Shown: one piece after another, positions 26,509 through 33,944 of the stretch
Numbering within the stretch: the first letter of the stretch is position 1
How the letters are laid out: every line of letters begins with the position of its first letter
Origin: Akkermansia muciniphila
Lineage (GTDB): Bacteria; Verrucomicrobiota; Verrucomicrobiia; Verrucomicrobiales; Akkermansiaceae
NCBI GenBank assembly: GCA_947624785.1
Contig: CANQLV010000015.1
Location: 1-64,000 of the forward strand
Reading direction: 5' to 3'
DNA length: 64,000 nt
Notes under the pieces: generated by a model
Database searches by the model: none
Told to the model about the DNA's origin: nothing
What the model saw: the letters and a program-made list of their open reading frames with translations, nothing else
Program-made: the position numbers and the translations under genes

Positions 26509-27273
26509 ATGAACCACTCACCTGAAATGACCGCGGCCATCCTAGCCGCCAAATCCGCCGGAGCCTTCCTGAAAAAACATTTTTACGACCGGAAGAAGGT
26601 GGATGAAGCCAGCCAGAACGACATCAAGCTGGAGCTGGACAAGCTCTCCCAGAAACTGATTACGGAAGAAATCCTCTCCGTGTTCCCCACCCACGCCGTT
26701 TTGGGCGAGGAAGGGTATACCGGAGACCGCAACAGTGAATATGAATGGATTGTGGACCCCATTGACGGGACGGTGAATTACTTTTACACCATTCCCTGGT
26801 TCTGCGTCTCCATCGCCCTGCGCCGCCGCGGGGAAATAGTGCTGGGCGTGATTTACGATCCCATGATGGACGAATGCTGGCATGTGGAAAAGGGAGGCAT
26901 TCCGTACATGAATGACCATCCCATGCATTGCAGCCGCCGGGAGAAGATGGCGGAGGCCGTGGTGTTCGTGGGGCACGGCAAGACGGACGGCTCCAAGGAA
27001 AAGGGAATCGAACGTTTCGCCAGGATCGCGTGGCAGGTGCGCAAGGTGCGCAACAACGGTTCCGCGGCGCTGGCCCTGGCGTATATTGCCTGCGGCAGGT
27101 TTGACGCCTATGTGGAAAGCATCATTTCCATCTGGGACATCGCCGCCGGGGTTCTGCTGGTGGAAGCCGCGGGAGGGAAGGTTGTCCTGGAACCGAAGGA
27201 GGACAATCCGGAACAATTCGCCATCGTCGCCTGGAACGGACGCATTCCGATCATGGAGGCTCTGGACGAATAA
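26509..27273 (+). CDS. Inositol monophosphatase family protein (SuhB/IMPase/CysQ-like)
   Basis: Mg-dependent, Li-sensitive sugar-phosphate phosphatase fold. In the 254-aa protein the metal-binding motifs are all present: GEEG (about residue 65), WIVDPIDGTVNYFY (about 81-94) and WDIAAGVLLVEAAGG near the C-terminus. The most likely substrate is myo-inositol-1-phosphate or a related sugar phosphate; family members also act on NADP or 3'-phosphoadenosine phosphates and I cannot separate these by eye. It starts 30 nt after the glycosyltransferase and ends 26 nt before ispF, so it may be cotranscribed with both. Confidence 0.88.
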   Translation: MNHSPEMTAAILAAKSAGAFLKKHFYDRKKVDEASQNDIKLELDKLSQKLITEEILSVFPTHAVLGEEGYTGDRNSEYEWIVDPIDGTVNYFYTIPWFCVSIALRRRGEIVLGVIYDPMMDECWHVEKGGIPYMNDHPMHCSRREKMAEAVVFVGHGKTDGSKEKGIERFARIAWQVRKVRNNGSAALALAYIACGRFDAYVESIISIWDIAAGVLLVEAAGGKVVLEPKEDNPEQFAIVAWNGRIPIMEALDE

Positions 27274-27299
27274 CTTGAACGACGTTGCCGCAGTATTGT

Positions 27300-27809
27300 A
27301 TGAAAGACATGATTGCACTGACCGGGCTGGGATATGACATCCACCGTTTTGCGGAAGCTCCGCGTCCCCTGATGCTGGGCGGCGTGCACATTCCTTCCGC
27401 CCGGGGGCTGGACGGCCATTCCGATGCGGACGTTTTGTGCCATGCCATCGCAGACGCGCTGCTGGGTGCGGCCGGACTGCCGGACATCGGCTACTGGTTC
27501 CCGCCGGGAGACCCCGACTGCAAGGATATTTCTTCCCTGGACATCGTGGCGAAGGCCGTTTCCCTGATCCGGGAGCGCGGCGGCCGCGTGGTGAATGTGG
27601 ATTCCTCCCTGATTGCGGAGGCTCCCCGCATTTCTCCCTATCTGGAACAGATGAAGGGCGCCTTGGGAACAGCCCTGGGCATCTCTCCGGCGCGCGTGGG
27701 GGTGAAGGCCACCACCAATGAACAGCTTGGTGCGCTGGGGCGCCGGGAAGGCATCGCCGCCTTTGCCGTGGCGGCTATTCTGATGCCGGAAGATTTGGCC
27801 ACGCCGTAA
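27300..27809 (+). CDS. ispF: 2-C-methyl-D-erythritol 2,4-cyclodiphosphate synthase
   Basis: Fifth step of the MEP isoprenoid pathway; forms MEcPP with release of CMP. 169 aa, a little longer than the 157-aa norm. It shows GYDIHRF with zinc ligands D13 and H15, LDGHSDADVLCHAIADALLGA, DIGYWFPPGDP, the NVDSSLIAEAPRI loop and the C-terminal KATTNEQLGALGRREGIAAFAV. ATG 27300 is used; ATG 27309 is a possible later start. It fits with ispA at 39516, showing MEP-derived prenyl synthesis. Confidence 0.95.
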   Translation: MKDMIALTGLGYDIHRFAEAPRPLMLGGVHIPSARGLDGHSDADVLCHAIADALLGAAGLPDIGYWFPPGDPDCKDISSLDIVAKAVSLIRERGGRVVNVDSSLIAEAPRISPYLEQMKGALGTALGISPARVGVKATTNEQLGALGRREGIAAFAVAAILMPEDLATP

Positions 27810-27906
27810 GAAGACTCCGCCGTATTTCCTTTTTTGGACTCTTTTTTCAGAAGGGGTGCGGGGACGTTGGTGCCGCAGGCTGGGGATCAGGCTGTAGAGC
27901 GGCAGA

Positions 27907-28087
27907 CGGATTTGGAATCCGGAGTCAACGGAAAAATCTGGGGAAAAGTTGGTTAGGGACAATAGGGTATATGAGTAAGAGGGATGATAGGGGCAGTAAA
28001 ATTGCCCTATTGCCCCTATGATCCTTATGTTCCCTGTCCATAGGCATCCTTGATGGCGGCTCTGACGGATCTCGGATTCCAAATCCG
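27907..28087 (+). repeat. Intergenic element A (181 bp) bounded by inverted CGGAT-N5-ATCCG sites
   Basis: The left site 27907-27921 (CGGATTTGGAATCCG) and right site 28073-28087 are exact reverse complements, and each is itself palindromic outside the 5-bp core. The inner region is 151 bp. The interior shares long blocks with element B (for example ATCCTTATGTTCCCTGTC at 28021-28038 and AGTCAACGGAAAAA at 27923-27936). It also has internal complementarity around 27985-28019. Short reading frames in it are not protein-like. It lies between ispF and the convergent yidC, so no gene start is adjacent. Confidence 0.8.
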
Positions 28088-28164
28088 CTAAGTTGATTCC
28101 GGTGGGCGTTTGGCATTTTCTGCCGGGCCGCTCCAATTAGCTACACAAAGAATATATGACGAGG

Positions 28165-28204
28165 AAAACCGGGCTTCTCCGAGTGGAGGAGTCCGGTTTT
28201 TTTG
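28165..28204 (+). terminator. Intrinsic terminator downstream of element A
   Basis: A long stem (AAAACCGG... with CCGGTTTT, wobble-containing inner part, GAGT loop) followed by a run of seven T. It lies about 350 nt after the ispF stop, so the transcript it ends would include element A. Confidence 0.65.
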
Positions 28205-28283
28205 AGGAGTTTCCCGTACGGAAATTTCCCTTTTCTTCCAGCGCTTGTTTTTGGGGAACGTTTCCTTTCCATCATTTCCACAT

Positions 28284-28315
28284 AAAAAAGTGCGGCTGCG
28301 TGAACGACCGCACTT
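28284..28315 (-). terminator. Intrinsic terminator of the rpmH-rnpA-yidD-yidC operon
   Basis: On the minus strand, an 8-bp stem AAGTGCGG/CCGCACTT (28315-28308 with 28295-28288) is followed by TTTTTT, 30 nt after the yidC stop. Confidence 0.7.
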
Positions 28316-28345
28316 GCGGGGAAAAGAGGGAGTAAAGAAGCGCCC

Positions 28346-30241
28346 CTATTTCTTGGGCGTTATGTTGCGCATGTTGCGGCCCTTGGCCTTGCGCTGCTGT
28401 TCCTCCAGAGCCACGCGCTGCTGGTCCATCATCCTCTGGAAGAAGCCGGGCTTCTTCTTTTTGGCGGCGGAGAGCACGGGCATGGGCAGGCGGCGGATGA
28501 GGGCCGTCTGGCCGATGGAAATCAGGTTCTGCGTGGTCCAGTACAGGGCCAGGGCGGAAGCGAAGTTATAACAGAACAGGAAGAACATCAGGGGCATCAG
28601 GTTCATGATGATGCGCTGGGAGCGTTCGCCCGCCTGAGGAGTCATCCGCATCTGGACAATCATGGTCACGGCCATGATGAGAGGCAGGATGTTGATCGGG
28701 ATGCCGAACAGGTGGCCTACGGTGTCAGGCAGGGACAGGTCCGTCATCCACAGGCAGAAGGGCTGGCCCCTCAGCTCCGCGGAATACTGGAGCACGCGGT
28801 AGAAGGCGAAGAAGATGGGGATCTGGATGAGCATGGGCACGCAGCCGCTGGCAGGGTTGATGCCGTATTTCTGGTACAGCTTCATCATCTCCATGTTCAC
28901 CTTCTGGGGGTCGTCCGGATATTTTTCCTTGAGCTTGGCCATCTCCGGCTGAACCAGGGACATGCGCTTCATGGCCATGTAGGATTTCTTGTGCAGCGGC
29001 CAGATGAGCGCGCGGACGACAATGGTCATGCAGATGATGGCCACTCCCCAGTTTCCGAACCATCCATGGAAGAGGTTGAGCAGCCAGTTCATGGGCACGC
29101 TCAGGAAGACGAGCCAGCCGTACGCCATGATGTCGCTGATGGCGGGGTAGGTGAGGTTCAGGTCGCGCAGGTAGGCGTTGAATTTGGGGCCGGTGTAGAT
29201 GTCGTAGGTGAGCGTCTTGATTTCGTTGGGTGCCATGGTCAGGTTGGGGATGCCCATGGCTACGGTGACGCCGGGCACCAGCGTGTTGTTTTCATGCGCC
29301 AGCGGGAATTCCTGGCGGGTGGCGTACACGGTGGAGCCCTTGGACTCTTTCTGGGGAAGAAGAATGGTGGCGTAGTACTGGCTCATCACGCCGGCATAGG
29401 TCAGGTCCTGCAAGGGGCCTTCCAGGACGCGGGCCTTTGCGGTGCTGAAAAAGCCGCCCGTGAAGTAGGAGGGAACTTCCTGCTCCAGGGAGCCGTCCGC
29501 ATGGTAGAAGAAGTGGGTGTAGGTGTCCTTCGGTTCACTCTTGGCGATGGGGTAGGCGCTGCCGCCGAAGATGCCCATGTAGCGCAGGTCCTGGACGTTG
29601 GGGGATTTGTTGAGCAGGGAGACGGTCAGCCGGATGAGGTACTTGCTGCCGGGCAGTACTTTTCCTTCCAGGTTCTTGACGGGGTGCAGGGTGTAGGTCT
29701 TGGAGATGAAGAGCTGCCGGGCGGGGTCATAGCCCTCCAGGGTGACGGAGTCCGCCGTGCGCTTGACTTCCTTGTACACGGTGTTGTCATAGGAGGGGTC
29801 CTGGGTGGCGTCCATGTTGAAGACGAGTTCGCCAATGCCCCTCTGCTGGGCTTCGTTGATCGTGATGTTGTGGTCCGCGACTTTTTGGGAGTCCACAATG
29901 TCGTTGTGGAGGGTAACGGCGCCGATGGAGCCGCCGATGCGGTTGAAGGTATACGTGATGAAGGGCTCCTGCTTGCCGTCCGCTTCCTGCGTGGCCGTCA
30001 GCGTGATCGGGCTGGTCTTGTCTTCTTCAAGGGCCTTGCTGACGGAAGGCTGTTCCGGGGCGGAGGGAGCGGCGGGCGCCTGTGCTCCGGGAGCCGGGAC
30101 GTTCGCCGGGGCGGCGGCCGTCTGCTGGACGGGAACGGGGGCGGCGGGGACGGGCTCTTCCTTTTTATTGTTGCCCATGTAAATGTTCAGGCCCAGAAGG
30201 GCGGCGCAAACGCCTATGACGATCCATGCTGTGCGATCCAT
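28346..30241 (-). CDS. yidC: Membrane protein insertase YidC
   Basis: Inserts and folds inner-membrane proteins, alone or with SecYEG. The 631-aa protein has an N-terminal membrane helix (about 5-24), an Ala/Pro/Gln-rich linker, a large periplasmic beta domain (about 85-370) and the conserved five-helix core. Core landmarks include NWGVAIICMTIVVRALIWPLHKKSYMAMKRM, INPASGCVPMLIQIPIFFAFYRVL and a basic C-terminal tail. The long periplasmic domain fits the Gram-negative form. It is last in the conserved order rpmH-rnpA-yidD-yidC, 53 nt after yidD. Confidence 0.96.
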   Translation of the reverse strand: MDRTAWIVIGVCAALLGLNIYMGNNKKEEPVPAAPVPVQQTAAAPANVPAPGAQAPAAPSAPEQPSVSKALEEDKTSPITLTATQEADGKQEPFITYTFNRIGGSIGAVTLHNDIVDSQKVADHNITINEAQQRGIGELVFNMDATQDPSYDNTVYKEVKRTADSVTLEGYDPARQLFISKTYTLHPVKNLEGKVLPGSKYLIRLTVSLLNKSPNVQDLRYMGIFGGSAYPIAKSEPKDTYTHFFYHADGSLEQEVPSYFTGGFFSTAKARVLEGPLQDLTYAGVMSQYYATILLPQKESKGSTVYATRQEFPLAHENNTLVPGVTVAMGIPNLTMAPNEIKTLTYDIYTGPKFNAYLRDLNLTYPAISDIMAYGWLVFLSVPMNWLLNLFHGWFGNWGVAIICMTIVVRALIWPLHKKSYMAMKRMSLVQPEMAKLKEKYPDDPQKVNMEMMKLYQKYGINPASGCVPMLIQIPIFFAFYRVLQYSAELRGQPFCLWMTDLSLPDTVGHLFGIPINILPLIMAVTMIVQMRMTPQAGERSQRIIMNLMPLMFFLFCYNFASALALYWTTQNLISIGQTALIRRLPMPVLSAAKKKKPGFFQRMMDQQRVALEEQQRKAKGRNMRNITPKK

Positions 30242-30294
30242 AATGTGATATAGCTTGATTGAAGTTGGTTGGGGTGAGAGGAGAGAAAGGTAAT

Positions 30295-30543
30295 TTAACG
30301 CGGCGTGCGGGCCGGAGGCACGGGATCATACCCTGAACCGCCCCACGGGTTGCATCTTAAAATGCGCCATGAGCCAAGAAGAAAGCCGCGCCAGGCCCCG
30401 TGGACCCGGACGGCCTGGATAAAGTACTGGGAACAGGTGGGAGTATAGCGGCAGCCGCTGCCGGGGCCCCCCAGCGCGTGCAGGGGGGCGCTGATGAGGG
30501 TTTGGTAGCCCCGTACCAGGGCAATGAGCAGCCATTTCATCAT
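30295..30543 (-). CDS. yidD: Membrane protein insertion efficiency factor YidD
   Basis: Small membrane-associated protein (82 aa) that helps YidC-dependent insertion. It has the full family motif: [40 protein letters not shown] and [17 protein letters not shown], with the three conserved cysteines. The start overlaps the rnpA stop by 4 nt (ATGATG), so it is translationally coupled; ATG 30543 and ATG 30540 are both possible. The longer open frame upstream overlaps rnpA and is not used. Confidence 0.93.
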   Translation of the reverse strand: MMKWLLIALVRGYQTLISAPLHALGGPGSGCRYTPTCSQYFIQAVRVHGAWRGFLLGSWRILRCNPWGGSGYDPVPPARTPR

Positions 30544-30911
30544 GCTTTGTCTTGTTCCCGGGAAAGAAGTTGAAGTTTGAGCTTGCGGGCGGCTTTCTGC
30601 CAGTCCCGCTCCAGGTCTGCATAGCTGGCTTCCACGGCCCGCCAGCGGAGGACGCACACCAGGTGCACGCCGTGTTCAAAGGGGGCTCCGTGCGCCCTCA
30701 GGATTTCCCGCACGCGTCTCCGCAGCTTGTTGCGGACGACGGCGCAGCCGATTTTTTTCGTGCAGATGATGCCGAATTTGGAGGGTTCCTCCGGATGTTC
30801 CAGCGGGGCTGCACTTAAAACAATAAGCCGACCTGCTATGGATGGTCCCTCGTTGCGCACCCGGGCAAATTGGAATGCCCTGGTCATGCTTTGTTGACGA
30901 GTAAGACGCAT
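30540..30911 (-). CDS. rnpA: Ribonuclease P protein component
   Basis: Protein subunit that binds the RNase P RNA and pre-tRNA leader. The 123-aa protein has the family core [30 protein letters not shown], with the basic RNR-type motif, and a central aromatic strand. ATG 30911 is chosen from the [16 protein letters not shown] start that aligns with other RnpA proteins; GGGAG lies immediately before it, and ATG 30887 is an alternative. Upstream residues in the open frame are low-complexity and overlap the spacer to rpmH. It lies 64 nt after rpmH. Confidence 0.93.
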   Translation of the reverse strand: MRLTRQQSMTRAFQFARVRNEGPSIAGRLIVLSAAPLEHPEEPSKFGIICTKKIGCAVVRNKLRRRVREILRAHGAPFEHGVHLVCVLRWRAVEASYADLERDWQKAARKLKLQLLSREQDKA

Positions 30912-30975
30912 CTCCCGCGGGTCGGCCCGTGAAAAAAAGTTCCAAGGAGGCGTTAACCAAGTCCTGGCGGCTGAA

Positions 30976-31161
30976 TTAACGGCCGTGCTGGATGGTGTGG
31001 CGCTTGTACTGGATTTCGGCTCCCTTGGGAAGCAGGCGCTTGCGGCCTTTGGCGCGGCGGCGGCGGATGATGTCTGCTCCGTTCTTGGTAGCCATGCGTG
31101 CACGGAATCCGAATTGACGCTTGCGGCAACGCTTGGATGGTTGATAAGTCCTCTTGCTCAT
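30976..31161 (-). CDS. rpmH: 50S ribosomal protein L34, C-terminally extended
   Basis: Very basic small ribosomal protein. Residues 1-44 match the universal L34 pattern: [41 protein letters not shown]. Most L34 proteins end there at 44-47 residues; this one continues for about 16 residues ([17 protein letters not shown]) to 61 aa. It is the first gene of the rpmH-rnpA-yidD-yidC operon. dnaA is not upstream; glnN lies there, transcribed in the same direction and separated by a promoter. Confidence 0.95.
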   Translation of the reverse strand: MSKRTYQPSKRCRKRQFGFRARMATKNGADIIRRRRAKGRKRLLPKGAEIQYKRHTIQHGR

Positions 31162-31238
31162 GATGTTGAAAGATGCTTCTTGTGAATTACTAGATTCAGT
31201 GCCGTCCGTCTAAGCGGCCTATGCACAACCGGACGAAA

Positions 31239-31266
31239 AGGATAACTATTTTGGCTGTTTTGTCAA
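31239..31266 (-). promoter_or_regulatory. Candidate promoter of the rpmH operon
   Basis: On the minus strand, TTGACA (31266-31261), a 16-nt spacer and TATCCT (31244-31239), about 75 nt before the rpmH start. Confidence 0.55.
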
Positions 31267-31371
31267 TCCGTCAGGCGATTAATTTGCCCTTTTTCTTGGT
31301 GAAGGTACTGGAATAAGTAGTGTTTATGGTTGATAGCCAGTTGTTTTCTATTGTGGAGAAAGCCTTTTGTT

Positions 31372-33483
31372 TTACAGAAAGAGCAGTTCCGCATAGGTGG
31401 GAACGGGCCACAGGTCCGCGTCCGTCAGGCTTTCCAGCATGTCGATGGTGCTTCTCAGATTGTCCATGCCCGTCTGGATAACCTTCGTCTCGGCTTTGTC
31501 CACGGCGCGGCGGAGTTCCTGCACCTGGGCGGGCAGAAGGTCCAGCAGCGTGCCGATCTGGTTGGCGCGGTCCGCGGTGGCTTTCATGCCCGCCTTGATG
31601 CCGGCGGCTTTCATCTGGGCGATGGCGGTGGTGAGCTGCGTAAGCTGTTCCGTCACGGCGGGGATGTACAGGGTTTCCACCATCAGGAGGGCGGTTTCCG
31701 CTTCAATGCTGATTTCCTTGTGGAATATTTCCGTCTGGATTTCATGGCGGGCGTGGAGCTCTACGGGGCTGACCACCTTGTATTTTTCAAAGAGGGCCTT
31801 GGCCTTGGGCGTTTCCAGAGCGGCCAGGGCTTCAATGGTGCCGGGAACGTTGGGCAGTTTGCGGCGTTCCGCTTCTTCAATCCAGGCTTCCCCGTAGCCG
31901 TCTCCGCTGAAAAGAATGCGCTTGTGCTTCTTGATGATGTTCTGAAGCAGCTTGTTCAGCGTGGCGTGGAATTCCTCGGGCTTGTCCTTGACGGGTTCCA
32001 GGATGGTGCAGATTTCATCCAGGCTTTCCGCCACGATGGTGTTGAGCACCGTCATGGGCCACGCGCAGGTCTGGGAGGAGCCTACGGCGCGGAATTCGAA
32101 TTTATTGCCCGTGAAGGCGAAGGGACTGGTGCGGTTCCTGTCGGAGGCGTCCAGGGGGAACATCGGCAGGGTATCCACGCCGATGTTGATAGTTTTCTGG
32201 GTGCACGCCTTTTTGGTGCCGCCCTTTTCAATCTGCTCAATGATTTCATCCAGCAGGTCCCCCAGAAAGATGGAAATGATGGCCGGAGGCGCTTCATGGG
32301 CGCCCAGGCGGTGTTCGTTGCCGGATTTGGCGACGGAGGCGCGCAGCAGGTCCGCGTGTTCGTCCACGGCCTTGATGGTGGCGCAGAGCAGGGTGAGGAA
32401 GATGGCGTTTTCCTGCGGGCTGGAACCCGGATTGAGCAGGCTGCCGTAACCGGGCGCGGAGAGCGACCAGTTGTTGTGCTTGCCGGAGCCGTTCATGCCG
32501 GAGAAGGGCTTTTCATGCAGCAGGCATACCATGTCATGCTTGTTGGCGGTTTTCCGGAGCACTTCCATGACCAGCATGTTGTGGTCCACGGCCAGGTTCT
32601 GGCTTTCAAAGATGGGCGCAATTTCAAACTGGCCGGGAGCAACTTCATTGTGGCGCGTCTTGGCCGGAATGCCGAGTTTCCAGAGGGCCTCGTCCACGTC
32701 CACCATGAATTCCAGCACGCGGTCCTTGATGGAGCCGAAGTAGTGGTCTTCCATCTGCTGGTGCTTGGGGGGGACGTTGCCGAAGAGGGTGCGGCCGCAC
32801 ATCATCAGGTCCGGGCGCAGGGAGTAAAGCTGCTTGTCCACCAGGAAGTATTCCTGCTCCGCGCCCAGATCGGCGCTGACGTGGATGTTGGACGGGCCGC
32901 CGAAGCAGGACAGCAGGCGTCTGGCTTGGCGGGTGACGGCGGTCATGGAGCGGAGAAGGGGGGTCTTTTTGTCCAGCGCCTGCCCCTTGTAGGAGCAGAA
33001 GGCGGTGGGGATGCAGAGGGTGGCGCCGTTTTCCGTGCGCTTGATGAAGGCGGGGCTGGTGGGATCCCAGGCAGTGTAGCCGCGCGCTTCAAAGGTGGCG
33101 CGGAGGCCGCCGGAAGGGAAGCTGGAGGCGTCCGGCTCGCCCTGAACCAAGCTCTTTCCGGAGAATTTGAGTTCCAGGTTTCCTTCCGGGTCCACGTCCA
33201 CGAAGGAGTCATGCTTTTCCGCCGTGCTTCCGTTGAGAGGCTGGAACCAGTGGGTATAATGGCTGGCTCCCTTTTCCAGAGCCCACGTCATCATGGCCTG
33301 GGCCACTTCATTGGCAATGTCCGGATCCAGCTTTTCGTCCTTGCGGATGGTAGCCAGCAGTTTCTTGTAAACGGGACGGGGCAGGTAATCGCGCATGGTC
33401 TCCATATTGAAGACATCCTGACCGTAAATTTCCGCAATGAAGGTTGCGGCGTTGCCAACATCGGAAGGTGGGTTTGTATGCAT
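31372..33483 (-). CDS. glnN: Type III glutamine synthetase
   Basis: Makes glutamine from glutamate, ammonia and ATP. The 703-aa length identifies the large GSIII form, about 250 residues longer than GlnA. It begins with the GSIII N-terminal segment (IYGQDVFNMETMRDYLPRPVYKKL). Family landmarks are GAEQEYFLVDKQLY (metal-binding Glu), the ATP-site segment GMNGSGKHNNWSLS and GNEHRLGAHEAPPAIISIFLG. A long C-terminal helical region ends in PTYAELLFL. ATG 33483 is preferred; TTG 33522 would add 13 residues. It is monocistronic. No GlnB or NtrC site was recognised. Confidence 0.95.
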   Translation of the reverse strand: MHTNPPSDVGNAATFIAEIYGQDVFNMETMRDYLPRPVYKKLLATIRKDEKLDPDIANEVAQAMMTWALEKGASHYTHWFQPLNGSTAEKHDSFVDVDPEGNLELKFSGKSLVQGEPDASSFPSGGLRATFEARGYTAWDPTSPAFIKRTENGATLCIPTAFCSYKGQALDKKTPLLRSMTAVTRQARRLLSCFGGPSNIHVSADLGAEQEYFLVDKQLYSLRPDLMMCGRTLFGNVPPKHQQMEDHYFGSIKDRVLEFMVDVDEALWKLGIPAKTRHNEVAPGQFEIAPIFESQNLAVDHNMLVMEVLRKTANKHDMVCLLHEKPFSGMNGSGKHNNWSLSAPGYGSLLNPGSSPQENAIFLTLLCATIKAVDEHADLLRASVAKSGNEHRLGAHEAPPAIISIFLGDLLDEIIEQIEKGGTKKACTQKTINIGVDTLPMFPLDASDRNRTSPFAFTGNKFEFRAVGSSQTCAWPMTVLNTIVAESLDEICTILEPVKDKPEEFHATLNKLLQNIIKKHKRILFSGDGYGEAWIEEAERRKLPNVPGTIEALAALETPKAKALFEKYKVVSPVELHARHEIQTEIFHKEISIEAETALLMVETLYIPAVTEQLTQLTTAIAQMKAAGIKAGMKATADRANQIGTLLDLLPAQVQELRRAVDKAETKVIQTGMDNLRSTIDMLESLTDADLWPVPTYAELLFL

Positions 33484-33944
33484 CTTGGTAGGGAACGCGC
33501 CAAAAGGCTCGGAATCTACCAAACCTTAAAAGGGGGGATTTGGCAAGCCGAATCCTGCCAGCCCGTTATTTTAGCGGGGGATGCCTGCCCATGGAGGATA
33601 AAACCGTTTTCCCGGCTGCCTCCGGGCTGCTCCGGACAGGGCGTCCATGGAACGGTTCCCCGGTCTTTTCCGTCACCGGTTCTGACGATTTGGAGGGAAG
33701 CTGCATGGAAAATGCCGGCCCGGGCTCCACGGTCAGCAGGGAGGATTTCAAGGGAGATGTTGTTTCAGGAGAGGGGCGGTCAGGGTATTCGGGCATGAGA
33801 GCAGGAAAAAATCATTTTTCCCGCAGGTTTATTTCCGTTTTTTGCGGGCTTCTCCTCCGGCCGTCCGGAGGAAAAAGTCCTGTAGATGGAAACCGGGTTT
33901 CCTTTTCAAGGGAACCCGGCTGTAGAGGGATTTGCCTGTTTTTC
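33484..33944. other. Gap between glnN and the autotransporter gene
   Basis: About 460 bp with no convincing gene. It holds an 8-bp perfect hairpin at 33853-33872 and a second at 33893-33919. The short plus-strand frame that runs through it lacks any family features. The glnN promoter must lie at its left end but no clear hexamers stand out. Confidence 0.5.
33893..33919 (-). terminator. Possible terminator of the autotransporter gene
   Basis: A 9-bp stem with one bulge (CCGGGTT...AACCCGG) lies 25 nt after the stop on the minus strand. The T-run is weak. Confidence 0.4.

Noticed and set aside
27950..27970. TTAGGG-type telomere-like or integron attC-like motif in element A
   Set aside because: A single short match; there are no tandem repeats and no R'/R'' core sites or cassette genes as expected for attC.
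27925..28116. Small minus-strand frame inside element A (and a similar one at 36882-37229 in element B)
   Set aside because: The two translations are not alike in a protein-conserving way; the shared DNA blocks shift frame, so the similarity is at DNA or RNA level.
27108..28136. Long minus-strand open frame spanning the inositol monophosphatase gene, ispF and element A
   Set aside because: It is antisense to two well-supported genes; its end translates the non-coding element A and no domain is recognisable.
31330..33798. Plus-strand frame of 822 codons over glnN
   Set aside because: Antisense shadow of the type III glutamine synthetase, caused by the GC-rich third positions.
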